Shown piece after piece: positions 1 to 6,331 of a stretch of DNA of 12,501 bases. Position 1 is the first letter of the stretch. The number at the start of each line of letters is the position of its first letter. Under the pieces are notes generated by a model. That model was not told where the DNA came from, made no database searches, and worked only from the letters and a program-made list of their open reading frames with translations. The stretch covers positions 3,423-15,923 of the forward strand of contig DMQP01000115.1 in the NCBI GenBank assembly GCA_003455655.1. The letters run 5' to 3'. The translations under genes and the position numbers were made by a program. The DNA is from Treponema sp. GTDB taxonomy: Bacteria > Spirochaetota > Spirochaetia > Treponematales > Treponemataceae.

Positions 1-917
1 CTCATATTGTGAATTCCTACATCGAAGAGAACTTTTTCTCCTTCTTCGTAGATGCGTTGCTGAATTTCGCGGGTAACTTTTTGAACAATCTCTTCAATGC
101 GTGCCGGATGAATACGTCCGTCAGTGATAAGTCGTTCCAGTGTTTCGCGGGCAATTTCCTTGCGTACGGGGTCAAAACAGCTTATAACAACTGCTTCTGG
201 GGTATCGTCAATAATAATATCAACGCCTGTAAGTGTTTCCAGTGTGCGGATGTTGCGTCCTTCCCGGCCAATAATGCGACCCTTCATTTCGTCGCTGGGC
301 AAAGAGACGGTTGCAACGGTAATGTCGCTGGTAACTTCGGTTGCAAGGCGCTGAATGGTTGTAACCAGAATTTCCTGAGCCTTTTTTTCGGCAGTAACCT
401 GAGCTTCTTGGTCAATTTTGTTCAACAAGGCTTGGGCATCGTGGCGAGCATCGTTTTCGAGGTTTTTGATGATGAGCGTCTTTGCTTCGTCCTGAGTAAG
501 ACCAGAGATGCGTTCCAGTTCTGAGCGGAGTGTCTGTTCTTTTTCTGAAAGAGTGGTCTCACGTTTTTGCATTTCTGCGACACGGAAGCCAAATTCTTTG
601 TCGCGTTTGTCAAGTTCCTGACTGCGCTGGTCCAACAGCTCTTCTTTTTTGTTTACACGGCTTTCGTAACTCTGCAATTCCTTGCGGCGTTCACGATTTT
701 CGCGTTCCTGCTGGTTTCGATCCTGAATGAGTTGTTCTTTCGCCTGCAGAAGCATTTCTTTTTTCTGAGCTTCTGCCTCTCTTATTGCATCCTGTCTGAC
801 CCGCTCGGCTTTTTGTTCCGCTGCGGAAAGTTGAAATCTGGCATAGAGCCAGCGAATAGTCCATCCAAGAACGATTCCTACAACAGGGAGCGCAATGTAC
901 AGAATAATCTGCGTCAT
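1..917 (-). CDS. rny: Ribonuclease Y, N-terminal part (cut by window edge)
   Basis: RNase Y is a membrane-anchored endoribonuclease that starts mRNA decay. About 305 residues are present; the catalytic HD domain lies beyond the left edge. The visible order fits the family: one N-terminal membrane segment (about residues 4-24), a long charged coiled coil rich in E, K, R and Q (about 28-200), then a KH RNA-binding domain with the GRIIGREGRN loop at about 211-220. The visible part ends just as the region leading into the HD domain begins. The ATG at 915-917 is chosen because an AGGAG Shine-Dalgarno (924-928) lies 6 nt upstream and the membrane anchor follows at once. The gene is divergent from the small secreted protein, 185 bp away. 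The plus-strand reading of this segment is also open for 171 codons, but that is an antisense shadow. Identification is very secure. Confidence 0.96.
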   Translation of the reverse strand, partial: MTQIILYIALPVVGIVLGWTIRWLYARFQLSAAEQKAERVRQDAIREAEAQKKEMLLQAKEQLIQDRNQQERENRERRKELQSYESRVNKKEELLDQRSQELDKRDKEFGFRVAEMQKRETTLSEKEQTLRSELERISGLTQDEAKTLIIKNLENDARHDAQALLNKIDQEAQVTAEKKAQEILVTTIQRLATEVTSDITVATVSLPSDEMKGRIIGREGRNIRTLETLTGVDIIIDDTPEAVVISCFDPVRKEIARETLERLITDGRIHPARIEEIVQKVTREIQQRIYEEGEKVLFDVGIHNM

Positions 918-948
918 AGTGTTCTCCTAAGTAGAATCATTCACCTAA

Positions 949-977
949 AGAATAAAGCATAATACCCCGATTGTCAA
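949..977 (-). promoter_or_regulatory. Sigma70-type promoter of rny
   Basis: On the minus strand a perfect TTGACA (972-977) is followed after exactly 17 nt by TATTCT (949-954). Predicted transcription starts near 942, giving a leader of about 25 nt that contains the AGGAG of rny. A second TATAAT (984-989, minus strand) has no well-spaced -35 box and is less likely to be used. Confidence 0.75.
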
Positions 978-1037
978 TGTCGTATTATAGAAAAAAACAC
1001 TAAAATCAAAAAAAACTGCAAAATCTACAAAAAACCC

Positions 1038-1066
1038 TTGCCAAATTATGTTTTTGAAAGTAAACT
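1038..1066 (+). promoter_or_regulatory. Strong promoter of the small secreted protein, with A-rich upstream region
   Basis: TTGCCA (1038-1043), a 17-nt spacer and TAAACT (1061-1066) lie just before the gene. The roughly 45 bases upstream (about 990-1035) are runs of A, which could act as an UP element for RNA polymerase alpha subunits. The predicted leader is about 30 nt and carries the AAAGGAG Shine-Dalgarno ending at 1096. Confidence 0.7.
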
Positions 1067-1102
1067 TGTCTTAACGGTCTATGTGACCGAAAGGAGTACA
1101 TC

Positions 1103-1507
1103 ATGAAGAAACTTATGGCATTGGTTGCTGTTGCTCTCATCGGTATTGCAGGCGCTTTTGCATGGTCTGTTGGTGAAATCCAGGGTACCTGGCAGGACGC
1201 TAACTGGGACGCAAACTGGACATTCTCTACCGCTACAGACGGTGAAGGACAGATCGTTCTGACTCGCGCAAGCACTGGCGAAACCATTTACACTTTCAAC
1301 GCTGGCAATACTGCTAACTTTGAAACAAAGGCAACAACAGACGGTTTTGTTCTGTCTTTCTACTGCAAAGACACAGAACGCGCTTATCAGTTCACAAAGC
1401 CGCTTACACTCGATGCTAACCTCAAGATGTTCATCGATCCCGATTGGACAACAGAGGACTACAACGTAACCATCACTTATCAGACTGCAGCTGCAGGTTT
1501 GCTCTAA
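1103..1507 (+). CDS. Small secreted protein of unknown function, probably abundant
   Basis: 134 residues. The N-terminus (MKK, hydrophobic core, AFA at 18-20) is a classical signal peptide with likely cleavage before W21. There is no lipobox cysteine, so the product should be free in the periplasm or outside rather than a lipoprotein. The mature part, about 114 residues, is rich in W, T, D and F with alternating hydrophobic residues, suggesting a small beta-sheet or beta-barrel fold. A G-x-W near its start is reminiscent of lipocalin-like proteins, but this is only a resemblance. A DANW-DANW tandem repeat sits at about residues 32-39 (1196-1219). The start is fixed by AAAGGAG 6 nt upstream. 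Codons favour AAC, GAC, TTC and ATC far more than the neighbours, which together with a strong promoter and its own terminator suggests high expression. It resembles hypothetical proteins seen in other treponemes; I know of no function. Confidence 0.85.
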   Translation: MKKLMALVAVALIGIAGAFAWSVGEIQGTWQDANWDANWTFSTATDGEGQIVLTRASTGETIYTFNAGNTANFETKATTDGFVLSFYCKDTERAYQFTKPLTLDANLKMFIDPDWTTEDYNVTITYQTAAAGLL

Positions 1508-1528
1508 TTTAACGGTTACGCAAGCTGG

Positions 1529-1561
1529 GGGCTACTCTTTTGGGGGTAGCCCTTTTTTTTT
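1529..1561 (+). terminator. Rho-independent terminator after the secreted-protein gene
   Basis: GGGCTACTC (1529-1537) pairs with GGGTAGCCC (1544-1552), with one T-G wobble, around a 6-nt loop. Nine T residues follow (1553-1561). It begins 21 bases after the stop codon. It is the only convincing intrinsic terminator in the window, and its T-tract runs into the promoter region of the next gene. Confidence 0.92.
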
Positions 1562-1572
1562 GAATTAACTTG

Positions 1573-1581
1573 TGTTATGCT
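1573..1581 (+). promoter_or_regulatory. Extended -10 promoter of the GH27 gene, predicting a leaderless mRNA
   Basis: TGT-TATGCT (1573-1581) fits the extended -10 pattern TGn plus hexamer. The hexamer ends 6 nt before the ATG at 1588, and no Shine-Dalgarno is present. No good -35 exists: the position at 17 nt falls inside the T-run of the upstream terminator. That fits extended -10 promoters, which depend less on -35. Confidence 0.55.
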
Positions 1582-1587
1582 TTTGTT

Positions 1588-2913
1588 ATGTATTCTAAAA
1601 ACGATGTTGCACCCCGTCCACCCATGGGCTGGAATTCATACGACTATTACAACACTACCGTTACCGAAGAAGCGGTAAAAGCAAATGCAGACTATATGGC
1701 TAGTCACTTAAAGCAGTACGGCTGGCAATATGTTGTTATAGACATTCAGTGGTCAGACCCTAACGCTGGAAGTCAAAATCCTAAAGTTCAGTACATACCC
1801 TTTAGCTGGATGTGTGTAGACGAGTATTCACGACAAATTCCTGCACCAAATCGATTTCCTTCAAGCGAGGGAGGTAAGGGTTTTGCTCCCCTTGCAGACT
1901 ATGTGCACAACTTAGGGCTTAAATTTGGTATTCACATTATGCGTGGTATTCCCAGGCGTTGTGCCGCAAACCATACAAAAATTTTGGGAACAGACATAAC
2001 TGCAGACCAAATAGCTAATCCCTTTAGCATTAGCAAGTGGAACGGAGATATGTACGGAGTTGACGCTTCTAAACCTGGCGCAAAAGCATATTACGATTCA
2101 CTGTTTCAACTGTATGCGTCTTGGAAAGTTGATTTTGTCAAAGTTGATGACATTTGCAATACCAACATGTATCCCGAAAATCCCTATTCCGCAGAAAAAG
2201 AAATAGAACTTATAGCTTCTGCCATAGAAACCTGTGGTCGACCTATGGTGCTTTCGTTAAGCCCAGGACCTGCTCCTATTCAAAAGGCATGGCATTTAGC
2301 CCAATACGCAAATATGTGGCGCATAACCGACGATCTGTGGGATGAGTGGCCTTTAGTTAAAGCAATGTTTGAACGTTGTGAAGTGTGGCAGCTCCATACC
2401 GCAAGAGGTTCGTGGCCTGACTGTGATATGCTGCCTCTTGCAAAACTGGGCAAAGGCTTTGGTTCTCAGTGGCAGTGTAGGCTTACCTTTGAAGAACAAA
2501 AGACAATGCTTACTTTGTGGTGTATGTTCCGCAGTCCCCTTATGATAGGCACCGATTTACCACAACTTGACCCAAAGACACTTTCGCTTTTGACAAACAA
2601 AGAAGTGCTTGCTGTTCAACAAAATGCACATGGAGCAAAACAAGTTTTACGAAATGAACATGACTGTGTGTGGGTTAGCTATGGACCAGGCTGTCCTGCT
2701 CATCCAGGATGTGTGTATGTTGCGCTTTTTAATCTTGATGATGAAAAACGTGATATCGCATTTTCTTTGGCATCGCTTTCTGTTTTGCCATCGAATCGTA
2801 TGTACGAGGTTCGTAATTTGTGGGAAAAAAAAGATTGTTTTCCTTTGGCAAAAGATGCACTGCTTAGCGTAAGCATACAAGCTCATGGCTGTATGCTTTT
2901 TCGCTTACAGTAA
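1588..2913 (+). CDS. GH27-family alpha-galactosidase-like glycoside hydrolase
   Basis: 441 residues from the ATG at 1588; the frame stays open to a TTG at 1570, but the family N-terminus (PPMGWNSY at residues 11-18) and the -10 element favour the ATG. GH27/melibiase enzymes release terminal alpha-galactose, or in some members beta-L-arabinopyranose, with retention. Visible landmarks are YGWQYVVIDIQW (44-55), FVKVDDIC with probable nucleophile D187, MWRITDDLWDEW with probable acid/base D249, and ARGSWPDCDMLPL near the end of the TIM barrel. A beta-sandwich C-terminal domain follows. There is no signal peptide, so it should act in the cytoplasm on imported oligosaccharides such as melibiose or raffinose-type sugars. 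No transporter or other sugar gene is adjacent. It converges on the FNT gene with 4 nt between stop codons. The family is secure; the exact substrate is not. Confidence 0.9.
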   Translation: MYSKNDVAPRPPMGWNSYDYYNTTVTEEAVKANADYMASHLKQYGWQYVVIDIQWSDPNAGSQNPKVQYIPFSWMCVDEYSRQIPAPNRFPSSEGGKGFAPLADYVHNLGLKFGIHIMRGIPRRCAANHTKILGTDITADQIANPFSISKWNGDMYGVDASKPGAKAYYDSLFQLYASWKVDFVKVDDICNTNMYPENPYSAEKEIELIASAIETCGRPMVLSLSPGPAPIQKAWHLAQYANMWRITDDLWDEWPLVKAMFERCEVWQLHTARGSWPDCDMLPLAKLGKGFGSQWQCRLTFEEQKTMLTLWCMFRSPLMIGTDLPQLDPKTLSLLTNKEVLAVQQNAHGAKQVLRNEHDCVWVSYGPGCPAHPGCVYVALFNLDDEKRDIAFSLASLSVLPSNRMYEVRNLWEKKDCFPLAKDALLSVSIQAHGCMLFRLQ

Positions 2914-2917
2914 TTGA

Positions 2918-3727
2918 CTATTCTCTGTTACCCTGAAGGTAGGTGTACCAGTAGAGAATACCAGTAAATCCAGCACCGCCAACTAAGTTACCCAAAGTGA
3001 CGGGAATCATGTTGCCTACTAAAAAGCCAAACCAGGGCAGTTCAGCAAGAGGAGTTCCCCCCTGAACCATGGCAATAAAGCCTACGGGAATAAAGTACAT
3101 GTTTGCTACACAGTGTTCGAATCCGCAGAGAACAAAGAGGAAGACAGGCAAGTAGAGTGCAATAATTTTTCCAGAAAGATCTGCACTTGCTGCCATAGAA
3201 ATCCATACAGCAAGACAAACCATAAAGTTACACAGAATACCGCGAATAAAGGCGTCTCCAAAACCAAGGTTTACTTTTGTCCATGCAGTCTGAATAAAGG
3301 CTTGAGACAGTTTTCCGCCATAAAGGGGAGCAGAACTTGCAGGGTTTGCAATACTAAAGGCAATCAAAAATGCAATAATAAGGCTTCCTACAAAGTTTCC
3401 TAGGTACACAATAATCCAGTTGCGTAACATACCGCTTATTTTTGCGCGTTTTTGCAGAACAGGCATAAGCATAAGGTTGTTGCCAGTAAACAGTTCAGCA
3501 CCGCCTACTAAAACCAAAGAAAGACCAATGGGGAAAACCAGTGCGCTTACAACACGGGCTAGAGCTGCAGACTCAATTCCAAAAGAAGCTACGGTACTGC
3601 CAATTCCACCCATGGCAATAAACATTCCCGCCAAAACTGACAGAACAAATATTTTTCCCGAGGGAAGCTTTGCTTTCTGGGAACCAAGATCAACATACAA
3701 ACGGGCTATTTCAGCAGGTGAATTCAT
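2918..3727 (-). CDS. focA: Formate/nitrite transporter family channel (FocA/NirC-like)
   Basis: 269 residues. FNT proteins are pentameric inner-membrane channels for small monovalent anions such as formate, nitrite, lactate or hydrosulfide. Hydrophobic segments fit the six-helix fold, and the family signatures are present: GGAELFTGNNLM (75-86), RGILCNFMVCLAVW (162-175), GFEHCVANMYFIP (202-214) with the pore histidine H205, and NMIPVTLGNLVGGA (239-252). The reading frame extends to a TTG at 3823. The ATG at 3725-3727 is preferred because GGAGG (3737-3741, minus strand) lies 9 nt upstream, the family begins about here, and the extra 32 residues look like translated leader. Formate is the likeliest substrate in a fermentative spirochaete, but FocA and NirC cannot be told apart from the sequence alone. 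Confidence 0.93.
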   Translation of the reverse strand: MNSPAEIARLYVDLGSQKAKLPSGKIFVLSVLAGMFIAMGGIGSTVASFGIESAALARVVSALVFPIGLSLVLVGGAELFTGNNLMLMPVLQKRAKISGMLRNWIIVYLGNFVGSLIIAFLIAFSIANPASSAPLYGGKLSQAFIQTAWTKVNLGFGDAFIRGILCNFMVCLAVWISMAASADLSGKIIALYLPVFLFVLCGFEHCVANMYFIPVGFIAMVQGGTPLAELPWFGFLVGNMIPVTLGNLVGGAGFTGILYWYTYLQGNRE

Positions 3728-3736
3728 GAAAAATAT

Positions 3737-3743
3737 CCTCCAG
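3737..3743 (-). promoter_or_regulatory. Shine-Dalgarno that fixes the FNT gene start
   Basis: Minus-strand CTGGAGG lies 9 nt before the ATG at 3727. It decides for that start over the upstream TTG at 3823 in the same frame. Confidence 0.8.
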
Positions 3744-3770
3744 TAAATTCTTGCCTTTTGAGCTATACAT

Positions 3771-3799
3771 AGTTTACAAGAATTCTGAAATATAATAAA
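3771..3799 (-). promoter_or_regulatory. Candidate promoter of the FNT gene (weak)
   Basis: Minus-strand TAAACT (3771-3776) has TTTATT (3794-3799) 17 nt upstream. Each box matches consensus only in part (4/6 and 3/6). The -10 hexamer equals that of the secreted-protein gene. The -35 would overlap the -10 of the divergent gene. Confidence 0.3.
3791..3796 (+). promoter_or_regulatory. Candidate -10 box of the 185-residue unknown gene
   Basis: A perfect TATAAT stands 44 nt before the ATG at 3841, giving a leader of roughly 38 nt. No good -35 box is found at 16-18 nt, so this rests on the hexamer and its position alone. Confidence 0.4.
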
Positions 3800-3827
3800 G
3801 TAGAAAAAGGGAAAAACACACAATTTT

Positions 3828-3833
3828 GAGGAG
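3828..3833 (+). promoter_or_regulatory. Shine-Dalgarno that fixes the start at 3841
   Basis: GAGGAG followed by seven T places the ATG at 3841 at the right distance. The in-frame TTG at 3826 would overlap this site and is rejected. Confidence 0.8.
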
Positions 3834-3840
3834 TTTTTTT

Positions 3841-4398
3841 ATGACACTGAAAGAGAAGTATGAACGCAGCCTTCAAGATTCAGAGAACTTTATTTCCGAA
3901 GAGAAAGTTAATTACACACCGTCTTATACGAAAGGAAAGGTGCTTGCAAAGTTCTTTAATGAAGAACTCGATTACACTGACATGAATGTGCACTACAGTT
4001 ACCCAGTTGAAAAATTTGGTAAGGCAGAAGAGTGGGATCTTAAAGTTCGCTTTCAGTTGCGAAAATCAGAAATTAACCGAAACTCTCCACTTAATGCAGC
4101 TTTTGTTTTCCAGCACTTGTCTACACTTGCAGATTCTGAATGGGTTCGCGGTGAACCAACAGACAGTGATGCAAAAGAAATTATGCGCGGTATGCGTGAC
4201 ACTCTGCTTCCTATTCAGCCTGAACTGAACATTAAGTCTGTTATGGTAGAATGGGCACTGCATGTTCCTGACTGTACTGCTTTCTTTGTTAACTTCCTGT
4301 ATCAGTATCCAGTCGAAGAAGAGCCCGAAAAAGAAGACACTTCTTCTGTCGCAATTACTGAAGATGTTCTGGAAGCACTCAGAAAAAAGAATTCCTAA
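3841..4398 (+). CDS. Conserved-looking hypothetical protein, 185 residues
   Basis: I do not recognise a family. The protein is 185 residues, soluble and acidic, with no signal peptide or membrane segment. The N-terminal 30 residues look helical and charged (MTLKEKYERSL onward). The middle is mixed, with aromatic beta-like stretches (VHYSYPVEKFG at about 49-59, WDLKVRFQL at about 65-73). An acidic linker EEEPEKED (about 160-167) precedes a short C-terminal helix. Codon use looks like a real gene and the Shine-Dalgarno is strong. It is divergent from the FNT gene. Its stop codon overlaps the stop codon of dgt on the other strand by two bases (TAA at 4396-4398 against minus-strand TAG at 4395-4397). 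Nothing here assigns a function. Confidence 0.8.
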   Translation: MTLKEKYERSLQDSENFISEEKVNYTPSYTKGKVLAKFFNEELDYTDMNVHYSYPVEKFGKAEEWDLKVRFQLRKSEINRNSPLNAAFVFQHLSTLADSEWVRGEPTDSDAKEIMRGMRDTLLPIQPELNIKSVMVEWALHVPDCTAFFVNFLYQYPVEEEPEKEDTSSVAITEDVLEALRKKNS

Positions 4399-5651
4399 AA
4401 CGAAATTATTTCTTCAAAAGCGTGGATGGCAAAGGAATCGGTCATGCCAGAAATGTATTCTATAATGCACTTCTGATAGCTTTCCCAGTCGTCCACGTTA
4501 AACACTTCTTTTGTTTCATAACGCATCAGTTTCTTTTTGTCTCTTTCATTGCGCGGTGCATAGTTGGTGTAACGAATAAGCCAGTCTTCAAAAGTGGTGC
4601 TCAGTGTGGGGTAGTAGCGAAGGCAAGAAGATATGCGTCCGCTTTTTGCATAGGGTTGTGTTTTTATAAGAGTACGGTAAATGCAGCTCAACACTGATTG
4701 CGCATACTGCTGGAACTCAACCAGGCGCCAGTGATTGTAAATGTTACTAAAGCAAAATTTTTTTAGTTCTTTTATAAAAGAAAAATATGCATCGCTAAAA
4801 CAAATTCCTTTTTCTGGAGAACTTTGTTCACACAAGTCGACAATCATGTCATTCATCAAAACCGTTGTGTTGATTGCTCTGCCACTTCGAATACGAGGAC
4901 TAAAGCCTAATGTTTCTGCAACCAGTTGACGCAGTTCGCGGTAACTTCCCATGTCGAGAATGTGGTAAGCACGAGCATCTTCTATGTCACGCCCAATGAA
5001 TGCAATTTTGTCGCTTACTTTTACAATGCAGCCTTCCCAGCTAAAGGGTTGCTGTGAACCTGGTTTTTTTATGTCGTACAAGTCCATAGCTTTGTCGCGG
5101 GGAACAATGCCCTGCTGATCTATTTCTCCACAGTGACAAATAAGTCCATCTCGTACTGCATAGGTAAGGTCGAGATTTTTATGTGTTCCGTTGGGGTCAC
5201 TTAATGTTTCTATGTAATCTGCAAAAAAGAGACTGTTGCGTTCATGCCAGAATTTTTTCTGTGAAGATTTTTCTTTTCCTTGCATAAGCGCATTGAGTAT
5301 GTCTTCGCCCGTGTGACCAAAAGGTGCGTGTCCTATGTCATGGCCAATTGCTATAGCTTGAGTTAGTTCAGTGTTAAGTCCTAAGTATTTTGCAATAGTA
5401 GCACTTACGCTTGCAACATGCAGTACATGTTCCATACGAGTACAGGTGTGGTCGTTGTGCGGGGCAAAAAAAACTTGTGTCTTATGCTTAAGACGACTAA
5501 AGGCTTGCGAATGTAAAAGTCGAGTGTAGTCTCGTTCAAATTCAGAACGAATGCCATTGTTGCGTTGGTAGAGAGAGTTTTCTCGTTTAACACTCTGCTG
5601 CCACTTAGGATTATTTTCGTCCATGCGTACTGATGCAAATGTCTGTTCCAT
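4395..5651 (-). CDS. dgt: Deoxyguanosinetriphosphate triphosphohydrolase-like HD protein
   Basis: 418 residues. The dGTPase family hydrolyses dNTPs to the nucleoside plus triphosphate and tunes dNTP pools. The family pattern is clear: ERDYTRLLHSQAFSRLKHKTQVF (starting at E39), HTCTRMEH (68-75), the metal-binding GHDIGHAPFGHTGE (103-116) with H104 and D105, and VSDKIAFIGRDIEDA further on. All expected metal ligands seem kept, so it is probably active. Whether it prefers dGTP or is a broader dNTPase cannot be read from the sequence. The ATG at 5649-5651 is chosen because a well-spaced promoter ends 6 nt before it. A second ATG at codon 10 has no Shine-Dalgarno. The gene is divergent from the cyclo-ligase and tail-to-tail with the 185-residue gene. 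Confidence 0.94.
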   Translation of the reverse strand: MEQTFASVRMDENNPKWQQSVKRENSLYQRNNGIRSEFERDYTRLLHSQAFSRLKHKTQVFFAPHNDHTCTRMEHVLHVASVSATIAKYLGLNTELTQAIAIGHDIGHAPFGHTGEDILNALMQGKEKSSQKKFWHERNSLFFADYIETLSDPNGTHKNLDLTYAVRDGLICHCGEIDQQGIVPRDKAMDLYDIKKPGSQQPFSWEGCIVKVSDKIAFIGRDIEDARAYHILDMGSYRELRQLVAETLGFSPRIRSGRAINTTVLMNDMIVDLCEQSSPEKGICFSDAYFSFIKELKKFCFSNIYNHWRLVEFQQYAQSVLSCIYRTLIKTQPYAKSGRISSCLRYYPTLSTTFEDWLIRYTNYAPRNERDKKKLMRYETKEVFNVDDWESYQKCIIEYISGMTDSFAIHAFEEIISF

Positions 5652-5657
5652 GTTTTT

Positions 5658-5686
5658 AGTGTACGGTAAATTTTTATAAACCGCAA
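5658..5686 (-). promoter_or_regulatory. dgt promoter, predicting a leaderless mRNA
   Basis: Minus-strand TTGCGG (5681-5686), 17 nt, TACACT (5658-5663), then six bases to the ATG. No Shine-Dalgarno is present. The -35 overlaps the -35 of the divergent cyclo-ligase promoter by two bases. Confidence 0.65.
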
Positions 5687-5713
5687 GACAAAAAAAGGCA
5701 TCTGTGCTATTGT
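5685..5713 (+). promoter_or_regulatory. Cyclo-ligase promoter, predicting a leaderless mRNA
   Basis: AAGACA (5685-5690), 17 nt, TATTGT (5708-5713) with TGC immediately before it (extended -10). Six bases separate it from the ATG at 5720. There is no Shine-Dalgarno within reach. Confidence 0.6.
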
Positions 5714-5719
5714 GAATAT

Positions 5720-6331
5720 ATGGATAAAGTGAAAAGTCAGCTTAGAAAAATAGTAAAAGAACGATTGAGTGCAATTCCTCAAGAAAAAAAACAAGAACTC
5801 TCTTATCTTGTATGCGAAAAAATTCTTTCTTCTGTTCAGTATAAAAATGCTCGTGCTATTCTTTCCTACATTCCTTTGGTGAATGAACTTGATGTTTCGT
5901 TAGTAAACAAGCGTGCTCTTGCAGACAAAAAAGTTTTAGCTTTTCCCAAGTGTGTTTGTCTTTCTGAAGAGCCGCTTCGTAACTCTTTAGATTTTTATGT
6001 GGTAGATGCAATGCGTCCGCTTTCAAGCCAAGTAGTGCAGGGCTTTTTGTGCAAAGAACCAGATGTTATGCGTCTTGAAAAATTTCAGCCTGCTTCTTTT
6101 AATAACGACATGCTTGTTTTAGTTCCGGGACTTGCTTTTTCTGCTGACGGTAAGCGCTTGGGTAGGGGCAAAGGTTATTACGATGGATTTTTAAATGAAC
6201 TAAATGAACAAAAACTTCATGCGTATTTGCTGGGTGTTTGCTTTGGAGATCAAATCTTTGAAGACATTCCCTGTCAGAGTCACGACATGCGTCTTAATGC
6301 TATTGTTCAGAGTCCTTTGAGTAAGCAGTAA
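5720..6331 (+). CDS. fau: 5-formyltetrahydrofolate cyclo-ligase
   Basis: 203 residues, normal for the family (MTHFS/YgfA). It converts 5-formyl-THF to 5,10-methenyl-THF with ATP in the cytoplasm, returning this dead-end folate to one-carbon metabolism. Visible marks are the basic N-terminal helix (K3, R9, K13, R15), the substrate-loop region SYIPLVNELDV (49-59), and the signature LVPGLAFSADGKRLGRGKGYYD (134-155) with the glycine-rich ATP/phosphate loop at 148-154. The C-terminal HDMRLNAIV (188-196) matches the usual HD-x-R-x-x-x-IV. The residue after YYD is G156, where R is usual. The last 32 bp overlap the end of the M16-like gene on the other strand. Homologues are sometimes misannotated from this fold, but the full signature makes the call firm. 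Confidence 0.94.
   Translation: MDKVKSQLRKIVKERLSAIPQEKKQELSYLVCEKILSSVQYKNARAILSYIPLVNELDVSLVNKRALADKKVLAFPKCVCLSEEPLRNSLDFYVVDAMRPLSSQVVQGFLCKEPDVMRLEKFQPASFNNDMLVLVPGLAFSADGKRLGRGKGYYDGFLNELNEQKLHAYLLGVCFGDQIFEDIPCQSHDMRLNAIVQSPLSKQ

Noticed and set aside
9..524. 171-codon open frame on the plus strand opposite rny
   Set aside because: It lies wholly antisense to a certain gene, has no ribosome site, and its N- and F-rich composition is what reverse reading of a K/E/Q-rich coiled-coil gene gives.
1570..1587. TTG start of the GH27 protein at 1570
   Set aside because: It lies upstream of the -10 element, has no Shine-Dalgarno, and the family N-terminus fits the ATG at 1588.
2918..3823. 301-residue version of the FNT protein starting at TTG 3823
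   Set aside because: The extra 32 residues read through leader sequence and the Shine-Dalgarno; the ATG at 3727 has GGAGG at 9 nt and fits the family N-terminus.
4395..5651. dgt as part of an anti-phage dNTP-depletion system
   Set aside because: dGTPase homologues can act in defence, but this one sits among housekeeping genes with no defence partner, mobile element or atypical composition.
2918..6331. Possible formate-folate functional cluster (FNT channel plus 5-formyl-THF cyclo-ligase)
   Set aside because: The genes are 2 kb apart, separately promoted and split by dgt; no formate-THF ligase or pyruvate formate-lyase is present.
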